DNA of 64,000 bases from the NCBI RefSeq assembly GCF_000817815.1, contig NZ_JPRD01000023.1, positions 1-64,000 on the forward strand. Direction: 5' to 3'. Position numbers and translations under genes: made by a program. Below are positions 1 through 9,349 of this stretch, piece after piece (positions within the stretch are counted from its first letter, which is position 1; the number at the start of each line of letters is the position of its first letter). The notes below the pieces were generated by a model that worked only from the letters and a program-made list of their open reading frames with translations, was not told where the DNA came from and made no database searches. This DNA is from Vibrio owensii CAIM 1854 = LMG 25443. Its GTDB lineage: Bacteria; Pseudomonadota; Gammaproteobacteria; Enterobacterales; Vibrionaceae.

Positions 1-2437
1 CAGTCCGCAAGCCATCAATGCGCTGGATTCTTACGTAATTACGTTGGAAATCCAAAGTAGCAATGGTCGCGAGTGGAATTTGACTGCCATCGGACAAGAT
101 AATTGGGAAGTTTGCCAATTGCTGCAAGTCACCAGCTTGTGCTTTATCGAGGCGAACTTCGATGGAAATGTTTTCTACACCAACTTGGATTTCGTCTGCG
201 GTTTGGCCAAAGAAAGCCGCACGCAATTGATTGGCGATGAGTTGGCCGTTAATCCCGTAAGCTTCCGCTCCCGGACGCAGTTTAACCAAGACTTCTTCTT
301 TACCCATGCGCATGTCATCCAATACGCCATGGACACCGTCAAACTCATTCAAGTATTGCTGAATGTCGATAGAGGCCGCTTTGAGCGCATCCAGATCATC
401 ATGTTTCGCTCGAATCTCAATCGCTCGTCCACCCGGCCCCATGGTCGGTTGTTTAAATACCAACGAGATAGGATCGGCAAGTTCACCGATGTCTTCGCGC
501 CATGCATCGATAAATTCATCGATGAGTGTGTTACGACTCTCTGCGCCCAGCAAATCCAGACGTACCGTGGCAATGTGAGGGCCAGATTCATTCGCGTCGG
601 CGTTAGCATTGAATTGACTGGTGATGTGCAGAACCAATGGATTGCCGTCTTCCACTTTTTCTGTCCATTCTTTATCTAGCTTTTGAGCGGAAGCGACGAT
701 CTTATCGACGACGGCTTCAGTTTGAGACAGAGAAGAACCCGGAGGGAGAATAATGCGCGCTTCTGCAATGTCGCCATCCAGTTCAGGGAAGGGTTGGAAC
801 TTGAGTAAACCACCTACTAACGTGGCTGCGGAGATAAGAAGCAAGGCGACCACGCCACCCATAAAGGCATAGCGATACTCGACCACTTTATCCACTGCGT
901 TGACCAAGGTGGTGTTGCGGAAGTTTTCAAAAGAAGCCAGCAGCTTTTGTTTGAACTTCGGTGTCTTTCGCTCTTGTTTTTGTTTATGCAGTGAATGAGA
1001 AAGGTGGTTAGGTAGGATCAAGAAGGCTTCCACCAAACTTAAACTCAGTACGAGGATCAGAACTTGAGGAACTGCTTTAAGTACAGCACCCATTTCACCT
1101 TGCAGGAATAACAAGCTACCGAAAATACACACCGTAGTTAAAAAGGAAGAGATAACCCCCGGCAGTACCTTTTTCACGCCTTTAATTACGGCATCATCGA
1201 TCTCTTCTCCTCGGTCGAGGTGAGCGGCAATCGATTCAGCAATAACGATGGCGTCATCCATCATGATACCGATGGCCATGAGTAACCCAACCAAAGACAT
1301 GATGTTGATGGACAGGCCAAGTTGAGCCATCAAAAATAACCCACCTAAGAAGGCAACGGGTAAACCAGCCGCGACCCAAAAGGAATAGCGAAAACTAAAG
1401 AACAACCACATGGTGGCGAAGACCAGAATGATACCTTGCCAACCGTTTTTGACCATCATGGTCAGGCGATCCCAAAGCACGGATGAAAGGTCATTGGTCA
1501 TTTGTAGCATCACACCGTCTGGCGCGATGGCTTGTTGTTCTTCGACAAATTGAGCAACACGTTCTTTAATGCGCAGTGCATCGTCTTCTTTGTTTTTGCT
1601 GACTTTTAGTAGCGCAGAAGGGTGACCATCAAAGAGGACTTTCTGTTCGTCCAATTCAAATCGGTCGGTAATCGTCGCAATGTCTCTTAGACGGATGATT
1701 GATCCATTTGGACCAGAGCCCACGACAATAGTCTCAAGCTCTTCTGGCGTTACGCGTCGTTCGTCAAAGCGGATCAGAAAGTTCTTATCTGGCGTTTCGA
1801 CATTACCACTTGGCAACTTGACGTTTTGACGACCAATCTGCTCAGCAATATCACCAACACTTAAGCCAAGTTGTCGGATAGCTTGAGTATCTAACTCTAC
1901 TCGGTATTGGTGGTCAGAGAAGCCCGCAACTTCAACCAAAGACACATCGTAATCGAGCTTTAACGTGCGCTTAAGTTGTTCTGCGTAAGCTTTTAACTCT
2001 GGCCATGTGGTGTCTGCGGTGATCGCGACATCCACAACTGGCTCATTCCAATCTAGCTCTTGTACAACGGGAGATTCAATTTCTTGTGGGAAGTCATTAA
2101 TCGAGTTGATCTGAGTTTGAACGTCGACCAGCATGCGCCCGATGTCGGCTTCTTCATTCAGTTTTAAGATAAGACGCGCAGAGCCTTCAATCGCTTCACA
2201 TTGCGTTTCTTCAATGTTAGCAAGACCATCAACAGCATCTTCCATTCGGACACAGATACTCTCTTCGACTTCTTGCGGGGAAGCGCCAGGGTAAACCACA
2301 CCAGCTAGGATGTAGGGCGGATCAAACTCAGGAAAGGTTTCCCGCTTAATCGTGGAAAGTGAAGAAATCCCCAATATCAGCAGCGTTAGCATCAGCAAGT
2401 TGGCTGCTGTTGGGTGCTTGGCGAAGAATCGGATCAT
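1..2437 (-). CDS. RND-family efflux permease (3' end beyond window)
   Basis: Inner-membrane proton-driven exporter of the AcrB/HAE class. The first 812 codons are visible, read leftward from an ATG at 2435-2437; the rest lies off the left edge. The N-terminus (MIRFFAKHPTAANLLML) is the usual TM1 start, followed by a periplasmic porter region. A GIMMDDAIVIAESI segment near residue 395 carries the paired Asp of the TM4 proton relay. The start codon overlaps the stop of the membrane fusion protein gene (ATGA), so the two are translationally coupled. With the tetR gene upstream this forms a three-gene efflux operon; no outer-membrane factor is visible, so it probably uses a TolC-type channel encoded elsewhere. 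Substrates cannot be told from sequence. The family call is secure. Confidence 0.93.
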   Translation of the reverse strand, partial: MIRFFAKHPTAANLLMLTLLILGISSLSTIKRETFPEFDPPYILAGVVYPGASPQEVEESICVRMEDAVDGLANIEETQCEAIEGSARLILKLNEEADIGRMLVDVQTQINSINDFPQEIESPVVQELDWNEPVVDVAITADTTWPELKAYAEQLKRTLKLDYDVSLVEVAGFSDHQYRVELDTQAIRQLGLSVGDIAEQIGRQNVKLPSGNVETPDKNFLIRFDERRVTPEELETIVVGSGPNGSIIRLRDIATITDRFELDEQKVLFDGHPSALLKVSKNKEDDALRIKERVAQFVEEQQAIAPDGVMLQMTNDLSSVLWDRLTMMVKNGWQGIILVFATMWLFFSFRYSFWVAAGLPVAFLGGLFLMAQLGLSINIMSLVGLLMAIGIMMDDAIVIAESIAAHLDRGEEIDDAVIKGVKKVLPGVISSFLTTVCIFGSLLFLQGEMGAVLKAVPQVLILVLSLSLVEAFLILPNHLSHSLHKQKQERKTPKFKQKLLASFENFRNTTLVNAVDKVVEYRYAFMGGVVALLLISAATLVGGLLKFQPFPELDGDIAEARIILPPGSSLSQTEAVVDKIVASAQKLDKEWTEKVEDGNPLVLHITSQFNANADANESGPHIATVRLDLLGAESRNTLIDEFIDAWREDIGELADPISLVFKQPTMGPGGRAIEIRAKHDDLDALKAASIDIQQYLNEFDGVHGVLDDMRMGKEEVLVKLRPGAEAYGINGQLIANQLRAAFFGQTADEIQVGVENISIEVRLDKAQAGDLQQLANFPIILSDGSQIPLATIATLDFQRNYVRIQRIDGLRT

Positions 2438-3762
2438 GAATCAGACTCCTCAATAGCCGTTTCTGACGGTTCAGGTGACTCTTTCAATAGCATGCCGTTA
2501 ATCGCAGGCAGCAAATCGTTGATGATCAGTTTCTGACCTTGCTCCAATTCGCCATCGATCACCACTTGGTTATTTCGGCGATATAACACTTCAACCGTCA
2601 CGACTTGCAGACGATTGTCATCGCCCATCAGGTAAATCTTATCGCCATGAAGCGCACGCTCTGGGATGACCCAACTCGGGTTCTCTTGCCCCTCAATCAA
2701 GGCTCGCACAAACATGCCGTTCACCAATGGAGGCGCAGAGGTTGGGTTTAATGCACGGTAGTCTTGTTCAATTTCCAGAATCACACCGGCCGTCGCTTGG
2801 CTTGGATCAACCGTTTCACTGATGCGTGCCACTTTCGCTGGCCAGCTTGCAGAGAGGTTACCGCTGCTGAGTTCAATGTTGGCATGAATCGCATTCATAT
2901 CAGGTTGTGGAATACCAGATTCATCACGAACAAACTCACCGATGCTCGCAGCCAAAGTTTGCATGTCATGAATGGACAGTTGAGCTTCAACCTCCATAAC
3001 ATCAATACCATGCCCGGTCACCATGGTCTGTTGTAGATTAACCACTTGGTTTTGCTCAATCTCGACTTCTGCAATGCGCAAATCGTAAGGAAGGGTGATG
3101 ATGGTTTTATCAAGCGAACGTTTCGCTTCGTCCACCTTTGATGCATTGACCTTAACTAGGGCTTCCGCGACACGTTTTTCATCCGGCATCAAACCGATTT
3201 GGTTTTCGATATCCAACACCAACTTACGTTGAGAGAGTGCGCTTTGCTCTTGCTGATCTACATCCGATTGTGAGGTTAAGCCTTTCTTACGCAGGTTTTG
3301 TTTACGGTCTAACTCTTTGTTGGCGATAACCAGACGGTTGGCTTCTATCTTGAGGGTGCTTTTGAGATTCGCTTCTTCTTGGTTCAGCTTAGCCAGAGAG
3401 GTTTGGGCAGATTTGAGATCGGCTTGAGCTTGAACCAGTTTCAACTCGTAATCGAGTGGGTCGATGCGCAAGATTTCCGTTCCTGCTTGCAGCACTTGTC
3501 CTTTTTCCAGTTGCGGATGACGGTAAACCACCTTACCGGTCACTTCGGCTATCGCTTTCCACTCAACTTTCGGAGCGATTTTGCCAAAGCCAATAGCAAC
3601 AGGCGCGATAGCTTTCAGCTCAAGAGGAATTGTCTCGACCAACCTTGCTCGATCACCGGCTGGTTTGACGGGCAAATCTGGCTTGAGGCTAATCGCCAAA
3701 AATAGAATGACGACCCCAACAGCAAGGGCAGGAAAGAACAGCAGCTTTTTATTCATTTTCAT
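2434..3762 (-). CDS. HlyD/AcrA-type membrane fusion protein
   Basis: Periplasmic adaptor linking the RND permease to an outer-membrane channel. The 442 residues begin with a hydrophobic anchor (about residues 6-26, LLFFPALAVGVVILFLAISL), with no lipobox, then a split biotinyl-lipoyl-like domain around a long coiled-coil hairpin (about 105-215, rich in Lys, Glu, Gln and Leu), and a beta-barrel part towards the C-terminus (VINGMFVRALIEG). The stop overlaps the RND start by 4 bases and the start overlaps the end of tetR by 14 bases, so all three are one transcript. A second in-frame ATG two codons in (MNKKLLFF) could be the real start. Confidence 0.92.
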   Translation of the reverse strand: MKMNKKLLFFPALAVGVVILFLAISLKPDLPVKPAGDRARLVETIPLELKAIAPVAIGFGKIAPKVEWKAIAEVTGKVVYRHPQLEKGQVLQAGTEILRIDPLDYELKLVQAQADLKSAQTSLAKLNQEEANLKSTLKIEANRLVIANKELDRKQNLRKKGLTSQSDVDQQEQSALSQRKLVLDIENQIGLMPDEKRVAEALVKVNASKVDEAKRSLDKTIITLPYDLRIAEVEIEQNQVVNLQQTMVTGHGIDVMEVEAQLSIHDMQTLAASIGEFVRDESGIPQPDMNAIHANIELSSGNLSASWPAKVARISETVDPSQATAGVILEIEQDYRALNPTSAPPLVNGMFVRALIEGQENPSWVIPERALHGDKIYLMGDDNRLQVVTVEVLYRRNNQVVIDGELEQGQKLIINDLLPAINGMLLKESPEPSETAIEESDS

Positions 3763-4405
3763 ATTGGTCGCCCGAGTCTAAAAATCCATGTTTCATCAGT
3801 TGTATGTTGTGTTCGAATAATCGGTTCAAGAAGGCTTCAGAGAGCTCGATACCATGAAGGGCGAGCAACGAGGGAGGTGCCATAAAAGGAAACACCATTA
3901 AGCTGATGTAAGAGACGCGACAAAGTTGAGGGTCGGCGTCTTTTCGCAAAACGCCGCTGTCGATCAACTTATCAAAGATCACGCCTTGCATTGGCTTGCT
4001 GATATCAGCGATAACTTTTTCGAGCAGCTTGCGTTGGGTCTCTGAAGGAGGCATATGCATGACTTGGGCAATCAAACGCGGGAACTGTGGCGCTTTGATC
4101 ATCTCGCGGTAGTAGGTACGCATTAAGTCGAGGAAGTTTTTCTCGTTACTGTCGGACATCAATGCTTGCATCTGCTTTTGCATCGGCGACAGCGTTTCGC
4201 GCAACATGGTCTCAAACAAGCCCTCTTTGTTGCCAAAGTAGTAGCGAATCATCGCCACGTTCACACCTGCTTTCTGCGCGACTAGGCGAGTAGACACCTT
4301 GTCGTAAGCCATAATGGTGAAGAGTTCACGCGCATGGAAAATCAGCTTCTCCCGTGCGTCGATTTTATCTGTAGGTCTTCCCGCCCTTCGATGAGCTTCC
4401 GTCAC
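3749..4405 (-). CDS. TetR/AcrR-family repressor of the RND operon
   Basis: A 218-residue TetR-type regulator. The N-terminal helix-turn-helix (about residues 15-60) contains the typical VSTRLVAQKAGVNVAMIRYYF segment followed by NKEGLFETML. The C-terminal two thirds is the helical ligand domain, with no recognisable effector specificity. It is first in the operon and its 3' end overlaps the fusion protein gene by 14 bases, so it probably represses its own operon and is relieved by pump substrates. Repeated TGATTAAT half-sites lie just upstream (4431-4502). The family is certain; the role as local repressor is inferred from context. Confidence 0.9.
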   Translation of the reverse strand: MTEAHRRAGRPTDKIDAREKLIFHARELFTIMAYDKVSTRLVAQKAGVNVAMIRYYFGNKEGLFETMLRETLSPMQKQMQALMSDSNEKNFLDLMRTYYREMIKAPQFPRLIAQVMHMPPSETQRKLLEKVIADISKPMQGVIFDKLIDSGVLRKDADPQLCRVSYISLMVFPFMAPPSLLALHGIELSEAFLNRLFEHNIQLMKHGFLDSGDQYENE

Positions 4406-4430
4406 AATCGTCTCTCAAGATATTAAACAT

Positions 4431-4502
4431 TTGATTAATTATAAGACGCTGATTTCTTATGCGACATGCGAAAAATTAATCAGTATTTAATCAAGTGATT
4501 AA
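4431..4502. promoter_or_regulatory. Candidate TetR operator cluster
   Basis: Upstream of the tetR start there are four copies of the same half-site: TTGATTAAT at 4431-4439, ATTAATCA at 4475-4482, and a perfect 7-base inverted repeat TTAATCA-AG-TGATTAA at 4487-4502. Small palindromes of this kind, repeated near a TetR gene, are typical operators. The assignment to this regulator is inference. Confidence 0.5.
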
Positions 4503-4583
4503 TTTGTGAAGGAGAGGCACAAAAAGGAGCAGTAAGGCCTGATCTTTTGTATCTCGTGAAGGGGTAAGTGCTGTTGAGTTGAT

Positions 4584-5243
4584 TTACCCCCAACTCAACA
4601 CAGTCCAATTCGGTCTATCGGCTTGTTCTTTTAGGCGAGGGCATGGATTGACCAGATAGGCGTAATCCGCGTATTCACACAGTGGCAAGTCGTTGATCGA
4701 ATCCGTATAGAAATGGATGTCTGAATAGGTTTCTGGTTTTGCCTCTAGCCACTGTTTTAGGCGTGTAACCTTGCCTTCGCGATAACTCGGGATGCCTTCT
4801 ATTTCCGCGGTGTAGCAGTTGCCTTGCTCGACTAAATCAATGCCGAGAGCATTAGGAATACCGATACGTCGACCAACCGCTTCAACCAAAAAAGTGACGC
4901 TGGCCGAGATGATGACCATATCAATCACATCACGAGACAGTTGTTCAATCAGTGTTTTGGCTTGAGGGAATTGTTTAGCCAGAATATGGTTTTCAACGCA
5001 CTCTTCCACTAAGGCGTCTACCTGTTCAATAGGCATGTTTTCTAGCGGCTTTATGGAGAACGTTAGGTAATCTTCCATGTCTAGTTTGCCTTCTGCGTAC
5101 AAGCCCATTAGACGCTTATCTTCCTCAATAAAGTTAGGCGCAGTGGCGATGCCTTTCTCAACCATAAATTCGTTCCAAATCATTGCGCAGTCAGCGTTGA
5201 TTAAGGTTTCATCCAGATCAAAAACATACAAAGGCTTGGACAT
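4584..5243 (-). CDS. HAD-superfamily phosphatase (subclass IB, SerB-like)
   Basis: A 219-residue cytosolic haloacid-dehalogenase-type hydrolase. Motif I is DLDETL (Asp9 nucleophile, Asp11 general acid), motif II is ISAS near residue 113, motif III Lys is in GKVTRLK, and motif IV is YTDSINDLPL near 185. The helical cap inserted after motif I and the length fit subfamily IB, which includes phosphoserine phosphatase and related small-molecule phosphatases. The substrate is unknown. It is a single gene, divergent from the acyl-CoA ligase gene, and shares no obvious operon with it. Confidence 0.87.
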   Translation of the reverse strand: MSKPLYVFDLDETLINADCAMIWNEFMVEKGIATAPNFIEEDKRLMGLYAEGKLDMEDYLTFSIKPLENMPIEQVDALVEECVENHILAKQFPQAKTLIEQLSRDVIDMVIISASVTFLVEAVGRRIGIPNALGIDLVEQGNCYTAEIEGIPSYREGKVTRLKQWLEAKPETYSDIHFYTDSINDLPLCEYADYAYLVNPCPRLKEQADRPNWTVLSWG

Positions 5244-5576
5244 AGTTGGCTTCTCACAGTTTGGATTGAGGTTGTCGGTCAGTATAGAGCGAGGTTTACG
5301 AGTGTGGGACGTATGCTAACGACAAACTGTGACGGTTTCGTTGCACTTTTTCTGACCATGACAAAACTTAATGACTAAGTCGTGGGATGAAGCATTTCTG
5401 ACTTGGTGATAGAAGGCTACAATACAGGGGTACTTTAGAAACTGCGTACTATAGATATATGGCGTCTTTCGAACCTGATCTCAATATTGTGTACTGAATA
5501 CAGTCTTGTCTTTGAGTGATAATAGCGCCACTCGCGCAAAGCGAACGTTAAGAAAAATACAAAAAGAATCCCCGAT
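5244..5576. other. Intergenic region between HAD and acyl-CoA ligase genes
   Basis: This 333-base divergent spacer must hold promoters for both flanking genes. A TATAGATAT stretch near 5450-5460 could be a -10 element for the rightward gene. I looked for FadR-like and CRP-like palindromes and saw none worth calling, and no small ORF with a ribosome binding site. Confidence 0.4.
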
Positions 5577-7178
5577 ATGAACCAGTATGTAAATGATCCA
5601 TCCAATTATCAGTTGTTAATTAAAAACTTGCTGTTTTCCCCAGTTGCTTTCAACCCCGAGCAAGAAATCGTCTACGCGAACCACCGTCGTCACAGCTACA
5701 AAACGTTTCATGACCGAGTGAGACAGTTTGCAAACGCGCTGACCAAAATGGGTGTGAAGAAAGGTGATACGGTAGCGGTAATGGATTATGACTCACACCG
5801 TTATCTTGAATGCTACTTTGCTATCCCGATGATTGGTGCAAAGCTGCACATGATCAACGTGCGCTTGTCTCCAGAGCAGATCCTTTACACCATCGACCAT
5901 GCGGAAGATGACATTATCCTGATCAATGAAGAGTTTCTGCCAATTCTGGATCAGATCAAAGGTCGTATTGATACGGTGACGCGTTACGTGGTTTTACGCG
6001 ATAACGATGAATGTGAATACGAGCGCCTTCTGGAGCAAGAAAGCACCGAATACAACTTCCCTGATTTCGATGAAAACACCATTGCGACCACTTTCTACAC
6101 CACGGGTACGACCGGATTCCCTAAAGGGGTGTTCTTTACTCACCGCCAACTGGTTCTGCACACCATGGGCATATTGAGCACCATCGGCACCAATGCGTCG
6201 CAAGGCCGATTGCATCAAGGTGATATCTACATGCCGATTACGCCAATGTTCCACGTCCACGCATGGGGGCTTCCTTACATGGCGACCATGCTTGGCGTGA
6301 AACAAGTCTACCCGGGCAAATATGTCCCAGATGTTCTGCTTAACTTGATTGAACAAGAGAAGGTAACCTTCTCACACTGTGTGCCAACCATCCTGCATCT
6401 GCTATTGAGCTCACCAAAATCCAAGTCAATTGACTTCTCTGGTTGGAAAGTTGTGATTGGTGGTGCAGCGCTACCGAAAGCATTGTGTAAATCAGCCCTT
6501 GAGCGCGATATTGATGTGTTTGCGGGTTACGGCATGAGCGAGACAGGACCTATTTTGTCTATTGTTCAACTGACTCCAGAGCAGCTTGAACTCGACCTAG
6601 ATCAGCAAGCGGAATACCGCTCTAAGACTGGTAAGAAAGTCGCGCTGGTAGAAGCTCATATTGTCGATGATGAGATGAACAGGCTTCCACACGATGGAGA
6701 GAGTGCGGGTGAGATTGTAGTGCGTGCGCCGTGGTTAACGCCAAGCTACTACAAAGACAACAAGAACTCTAAAGCCTTGTGGCGTGGTGGTTATCTACAC
6801 ACTGGCGATGTCGCGCATATCGACAATGAAGGCTTTATCAAGATCACTGACCGCGTAAAAGACATGATTAAGATTTCTGGTGAGTGGGTAAGTTCTTTGG
6901 AGCTGGAAGACATTCTGCACCAGCATCAGGCCGTGTCGGAAGTCGCAGTCATTGGCATGCCACACAACAAATGGGGCGAGGTGCCGCTAGCGTTGGTGAC
7001 GTTAAAAGACGATGCAGAGATGACTGAGAAAGAGCTGTTAGGTTTTGCGAAAGACTTTATCAGCAAAGGCATTCTTGCCAGAGAAGCGTTATTACTCAAA
7101 GTGAAGCTGGTGGACGAGATCGCCAAGACCAGCGTCGGTAAAGTGGATAAGAAAGAGCTGCGTAAACTTCACCTGTAA
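5577..7178 (+). CDS. Acyl-CoA synthetase (AMP-forming, FadD/AlkK-like)
   Basis: A 533-residue ANL-superfamily enzyme that activates a carboxylic acid, probably a medium- or long-chain fatty acid, to its CoA thioester via an acyl-adenylate. The ATP-binding P-loop YTTGTTGFPKG is near residues 174-184, the adenine-site motif GYGMSETGP near 317-325, HTGD near 408, and the C-terminal hinge ITDRVKDMIKISGEW follows, with the catalytic Lys in SVGKVDKKE near the end. Full length for the family. It is monocistronic, with a strong terminator just after it. Exact chain-length preference is not readable from sequence. Confidence 0.9.
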   Translation: MNQYVNDPSNYQLLIKNLLFSPVAFNPEQEIVYANHRRHSYKTFHDRVRQFANALTKMGVKKGDTVAVMDYDSHRYLECYFAIPMIGAKLHMINVRLSPEQILYTIDHAEDDIILINEEFLPILDQIKGRIDTVTRYVVLRDNDECEYERLLEQESTEYNFPDFDENTIATTFYTTGTTGFPKGVFFTHRQLVLHTMGILSTIGTNASQGRLHQGDIYMPITPMFHVHAWGLPYMATMLGVKQVYPGKYVPDVLLNLIEQEKVTFSHCVPTILHLLLSSPKSKSIDFSGWKVVIGGAALPKALCKSALERDIDVFAGYGMSETGPILSIVQLTPEQLELDLDQQAEYRSKTGKKVALVEAHIVDDEMNRLPHDGESAGEIVVRAPWLTPSYYKDNKNSKALWRGGYLHTGDVAHIDNEGFIKITDRVKDMIKISGEWVSSLELEDILHQHQAVSEVAVIGMPHNKWGEVPLALVTLKDDAEMTEKELLGFAKDFISKGILAREALLLKVKLVDEIAKTSVGKVDKKELRKLHL

Positions 7179-7213
7179 GCAGTGAAGCTTTTCGAATCCA
7201 ACCCATAAAAACG

Positions 7214-7247
7214 GCCCCGATACAGATTATGTGTCGGGGCTGTTTTT
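7214..7247 (+). terminator. Rho-independent terminator of acyl-CoA ligase gene
   Basis: A 10-base stem GCCCCGATAC / GTGTCGGGGC (one G-U pair) with a short loop is followed by a T6 run, 35 bases after the stop codon. Confidence 0.9.
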
Positions 7248-7326
7248 TCTAAGCAAGCGATTCAAATTTCGCTATTTTTTCTGCGTAAAAGTGACTGAGA
7301 GCCATTGCATAACTAGGCTATTTTTT

Positions 7327-7342
7327 TGTGATTCTATTCTCA
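7327..7342 (+). promoter_or_regulatory. Candidate CRP site of the tna operon
   Basis: TGTGA-TTCTAT-TCTCA matches the CRP consensus TGTGA-N6-TCACA at 9 of 10 positions and lies about 185 bases before the leader peptide. Catabolite control of tryptophanase through CRP is established in E. coli; transfer to this gene is inference. Confidence 0.55.
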
Positions 7343-7459
7343 TATCCTTGATGGTACGAGCGCGCAGCGATTGTGGTGGTTAAAGTTTAGTGTTAGTAAT
7401 AACGACGAAATAGACTAGAAATTAACCAATGCTAATTCATGATTAAGCTTGGTTTTGGG

Positions 7460-7482
7460 GAAAACACAATTCATGTGTTTTC
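7460..7482. repeat. Perfect inverted repeat before the tna leader
   Basis: GAAAACACA-ATTCA-TGTGTTTTC has perfect 9-base arms and a 5-base spacer, ending about 15 bases before the Shine-Dalgarno of the leader ORF. It may be an operator or a leader-RNA hairpin; the strand and role cannot be decided from sequence. Confidence 0.5.
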
Positions 7483-7510
7483 TTTATTGACTGCTTGAAG
7501 AGGATGTAAG

Positions 7511-7615
7511 ATGCGTATGCCTTTAATGATGCGACACAAGCAGTGCTCAAGCTCTATTGCTTGGTACACGCGTGATCCGCAACGTGCCTATCTTTCTAAA
7601 ATCTACCTTTCTTAA
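7511..7615 (+). CDS. tnaC: TnaC-like leader peptide
   Basis: A 34-codon ORF with a good ribosome binding site (GAAGAGG, 7 bases before ATG), placed 215 bases before tnaA as in the E. coli tna operon. The peptide contains AWYTRDPQR: Trp18 and Asp22 keep the Trp-x3-Asp spacing of E. coli TnaC (Trp12, Asp16), the residues needed for tryptophan-dependent ribosome stalling there. Unlike E. coli, there is no Pro at the position corresponding to Pro24 and no HRP ending; the peptide continues to YLSKIYLS before TAA. It probably senses tryptophan to control tnaA transcription, but the stall site must differ. The assignment is by position and partial motif. Confidence 0.65.
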   Translation: MRMPLMMRHKQCSSSIAWYTRDPQRAYLSKIYLS

Positions 7616-7830
7616 TGCAATCCGACTTTAACAGCAGAGTCCGTTTTAACTGATCGTTGAGCTATGTAATACGGTCGTTGAAGCGCTGACTAAGCGAGCC
7701 CTTCGCTGAGTTTGCTGTTCAAAAGTTATCTCTCTTTAGAACAATTAATTGCTATTAAATTAGTGCGCACATTTGTACTTTTCGTTTATGGAAGAGGCGT
7801 GTGCGGCTATCTGGAAGTAAGGTATTTTTG

Positions 7831-9252
7831 ATGGAAAACTTTAAACATTTGCCAGAACCGTTTCGTATTCGTGTCGTTGAACCCGTAAAAAGAACAACGA
7901 GAGCGTATCGTGAACAAGCCATTTTAGAGTCAGGAATGAATCCATTTCTGCTTGAAAGCGACGATGTGTTTATTGATTTGCTCACAGACAGTGGTACTGG
8001 GTCGATCACTCAAGATATGCAGGCCGCCATGTTTAGAGGCGATGAAGCATACAGCGGCAGCCGTAGTTATCATGCGCTGGCGAATGCAGTGAAAGACATT
8101 TTTGGCTACGAGTTGACGATTCCTACTCACCAAGGCCGTGGTGCAGAACAGATTTACATTCCGGTCTTGATCGCCAAACGTGAAAAAGAGAAAGGGCTCG
8201 ACCGAACCAAAATGGTCGCATTGTCGAATCACTTCTTTGACACCACTCAGGGGCATACGCAAATCAATTGCTGTGTGGCTAAAAATGTCTATACGGAAGA
8301 AGCGTTTGATACGTCAGTCAATGCTGATTTCAAAGGCAATTTTGATATCGATAAGCTTGAGCAAGCGATTCTTGATGCCGACCCGAAAAACGTTCCTTAT
8401 ATCGTCAGTACAATTACGTGCAACTCTGCCGGTGGCCAACCTGTTTCTATCGCGAACTTAAAAGCGGTGTATGCCATTGGTCAGAAATACGATATTCCTG
8501 TCATCATGGACTCAGCTCGATATGCAGAAAATGCTTACTTTATTCAGCAACGTGAGCCGGGCTACCAAGATTGGTCGATTGAAGAGATCACATTCGAGAG
8601 CTACAAATATGCCGATGCATTAGCCATGTCTGCAAAGAAAGACGCAATGGTTCAGATGGGCGGGTTGTTGTGTTTCAAGGATGACAGCTTTATCGATGTT
8701 TACAACGAATGCCGAACTCTGTGTGTGGTGCAAGAAGGCTTTCCTACTTACGGCGGTTTAGAGGGAGGAGCGATGGAGCGCCTTGCGGTTGGCCTTTACG
8801 ACGGGATGCGACAGGAATGGTTGGAGTACCGTATCGCTCAGATTCAATACTTGGTCTCAGGGTTAGAGGCGATAGGTATTGTCTGCCAGCAAGCCGGTGG
8901 TCATGCGGCGTTTGTTGATGCAGGGAAACTTCTACCGCATATTCCGGGTGATCAATTTCCTGCTCATGCTCTGGCGTGTGAGTTGTATAAAGTTGCCGGT
9001 ATTCGAGCGCCGGAGATTGGCTCACTGTTGCTCGGACGAGACCCTGAAACAGGCAAGCAGTTGCCTTGTCCTGCGGAGTTTTTACGTCTGACTTTGCCAA
9101 GGGCGACTTACACTCAAACGCACATGGATTACGTTATCGAAGCATTCCAAAAAGTGAAAGAGAATGTACATAATGTCAAAGGTTTGGAGTTCACTTACGA
9201 ACCGCCAGTCCTGCGTCACTTTACTGCTCGACTCAAAGAGATCGGGTCGTAA
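7831..9252 (+). CDS. tnaA: Tryptophanase
   Basis: PLP-dependent lyase that converts L-tryptophan to indole, pyruvate and ammonia. The 473-residue product follows the E. coli enzyme almost end to end: [15 protein letters not shown] at the start, SGTGS and [11 protein letters not shown] in the substrate and cofactor domain, and [12 protein letters not shown] containing Lys270, the PLP Schiff-base lysine. The start at 7831 was chosen over an upstream in-frame GTG at 7801 because it matches the family N-terminus and has TAAGG 8 bases upstream. No tnaB permease follows; the next gene is a convergent BCCT transporter beyond a shared terminator. Likely regulated by the TnaC-like leader and CRP. Confidence 0.97.
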   Translation: MENFKHLPEPFRIRVVEPVKRTTRAYREQAILESGMNPFLLESDDVFIDLLTDSGTGSITQDMQAAMFRGDEAYSGSRSYHALANAVKDIFGYELTIPTHQGRGAEQIYIPVLIAKREKEKGLDRTKMVALSNHFFDTTQGHTQINCCVAKNVYTEEAFDTSVNADFKGNFDIDKLEQAILDADPKNVPYIVSTITCNSAGGQPVSIANLKAVYAIGQKYDIPVIMDSARYAENAYFIQQREPGYQDWSIEEITFESYKYADALAMSAKKDAMVQMGGLLCFKDDSFIDVYNECRTLCVVQEGFPTYGGLEGGAMERLAVGLYDGMRQEWLEYRIAQIQYLVSGLEAIGIVCQQAGGHAAFVDAGKLLPHIPGDQFPAHALACELYKVAGIRAPEIGSLLLGRDPETGKQLPCPAEFLRLTLPRATYTQTHMDYVIEAFQKVKENVHNVKGLEFTYEPPVLRHFTARLKEIGS

Positions 9253-9294
9253 CTTACCTTGGGTAATGAAGCGGTTATTACAATGGCTCAATAA

Positions 9295-9325
9295 AAAACA
9301 AGCGCCTTAAATCGGCGCTTGTTTT
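9295..9325. terminator. Bidirectional terminator between tnaA and BCCT gene
   Basis: AAAACAAGCGCC and GGCGCTTGTTTT form a perfect 12-base stem with a 7-base loop. It lies between the two convergent stop codons and has A/T runs on both sides. Confidence 0.88.
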
Positions 9326-9349
9326 ATGTTTGTCGTAAGGCTTATTTGA

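Noticed and set aside
44..679. A 211-codon plus-strand ORF across the left end
   Set aside because: It lies inside the RND permease gene in antisense. The minus strand encodes an uninterrupted RND protein with family motifs throughout.
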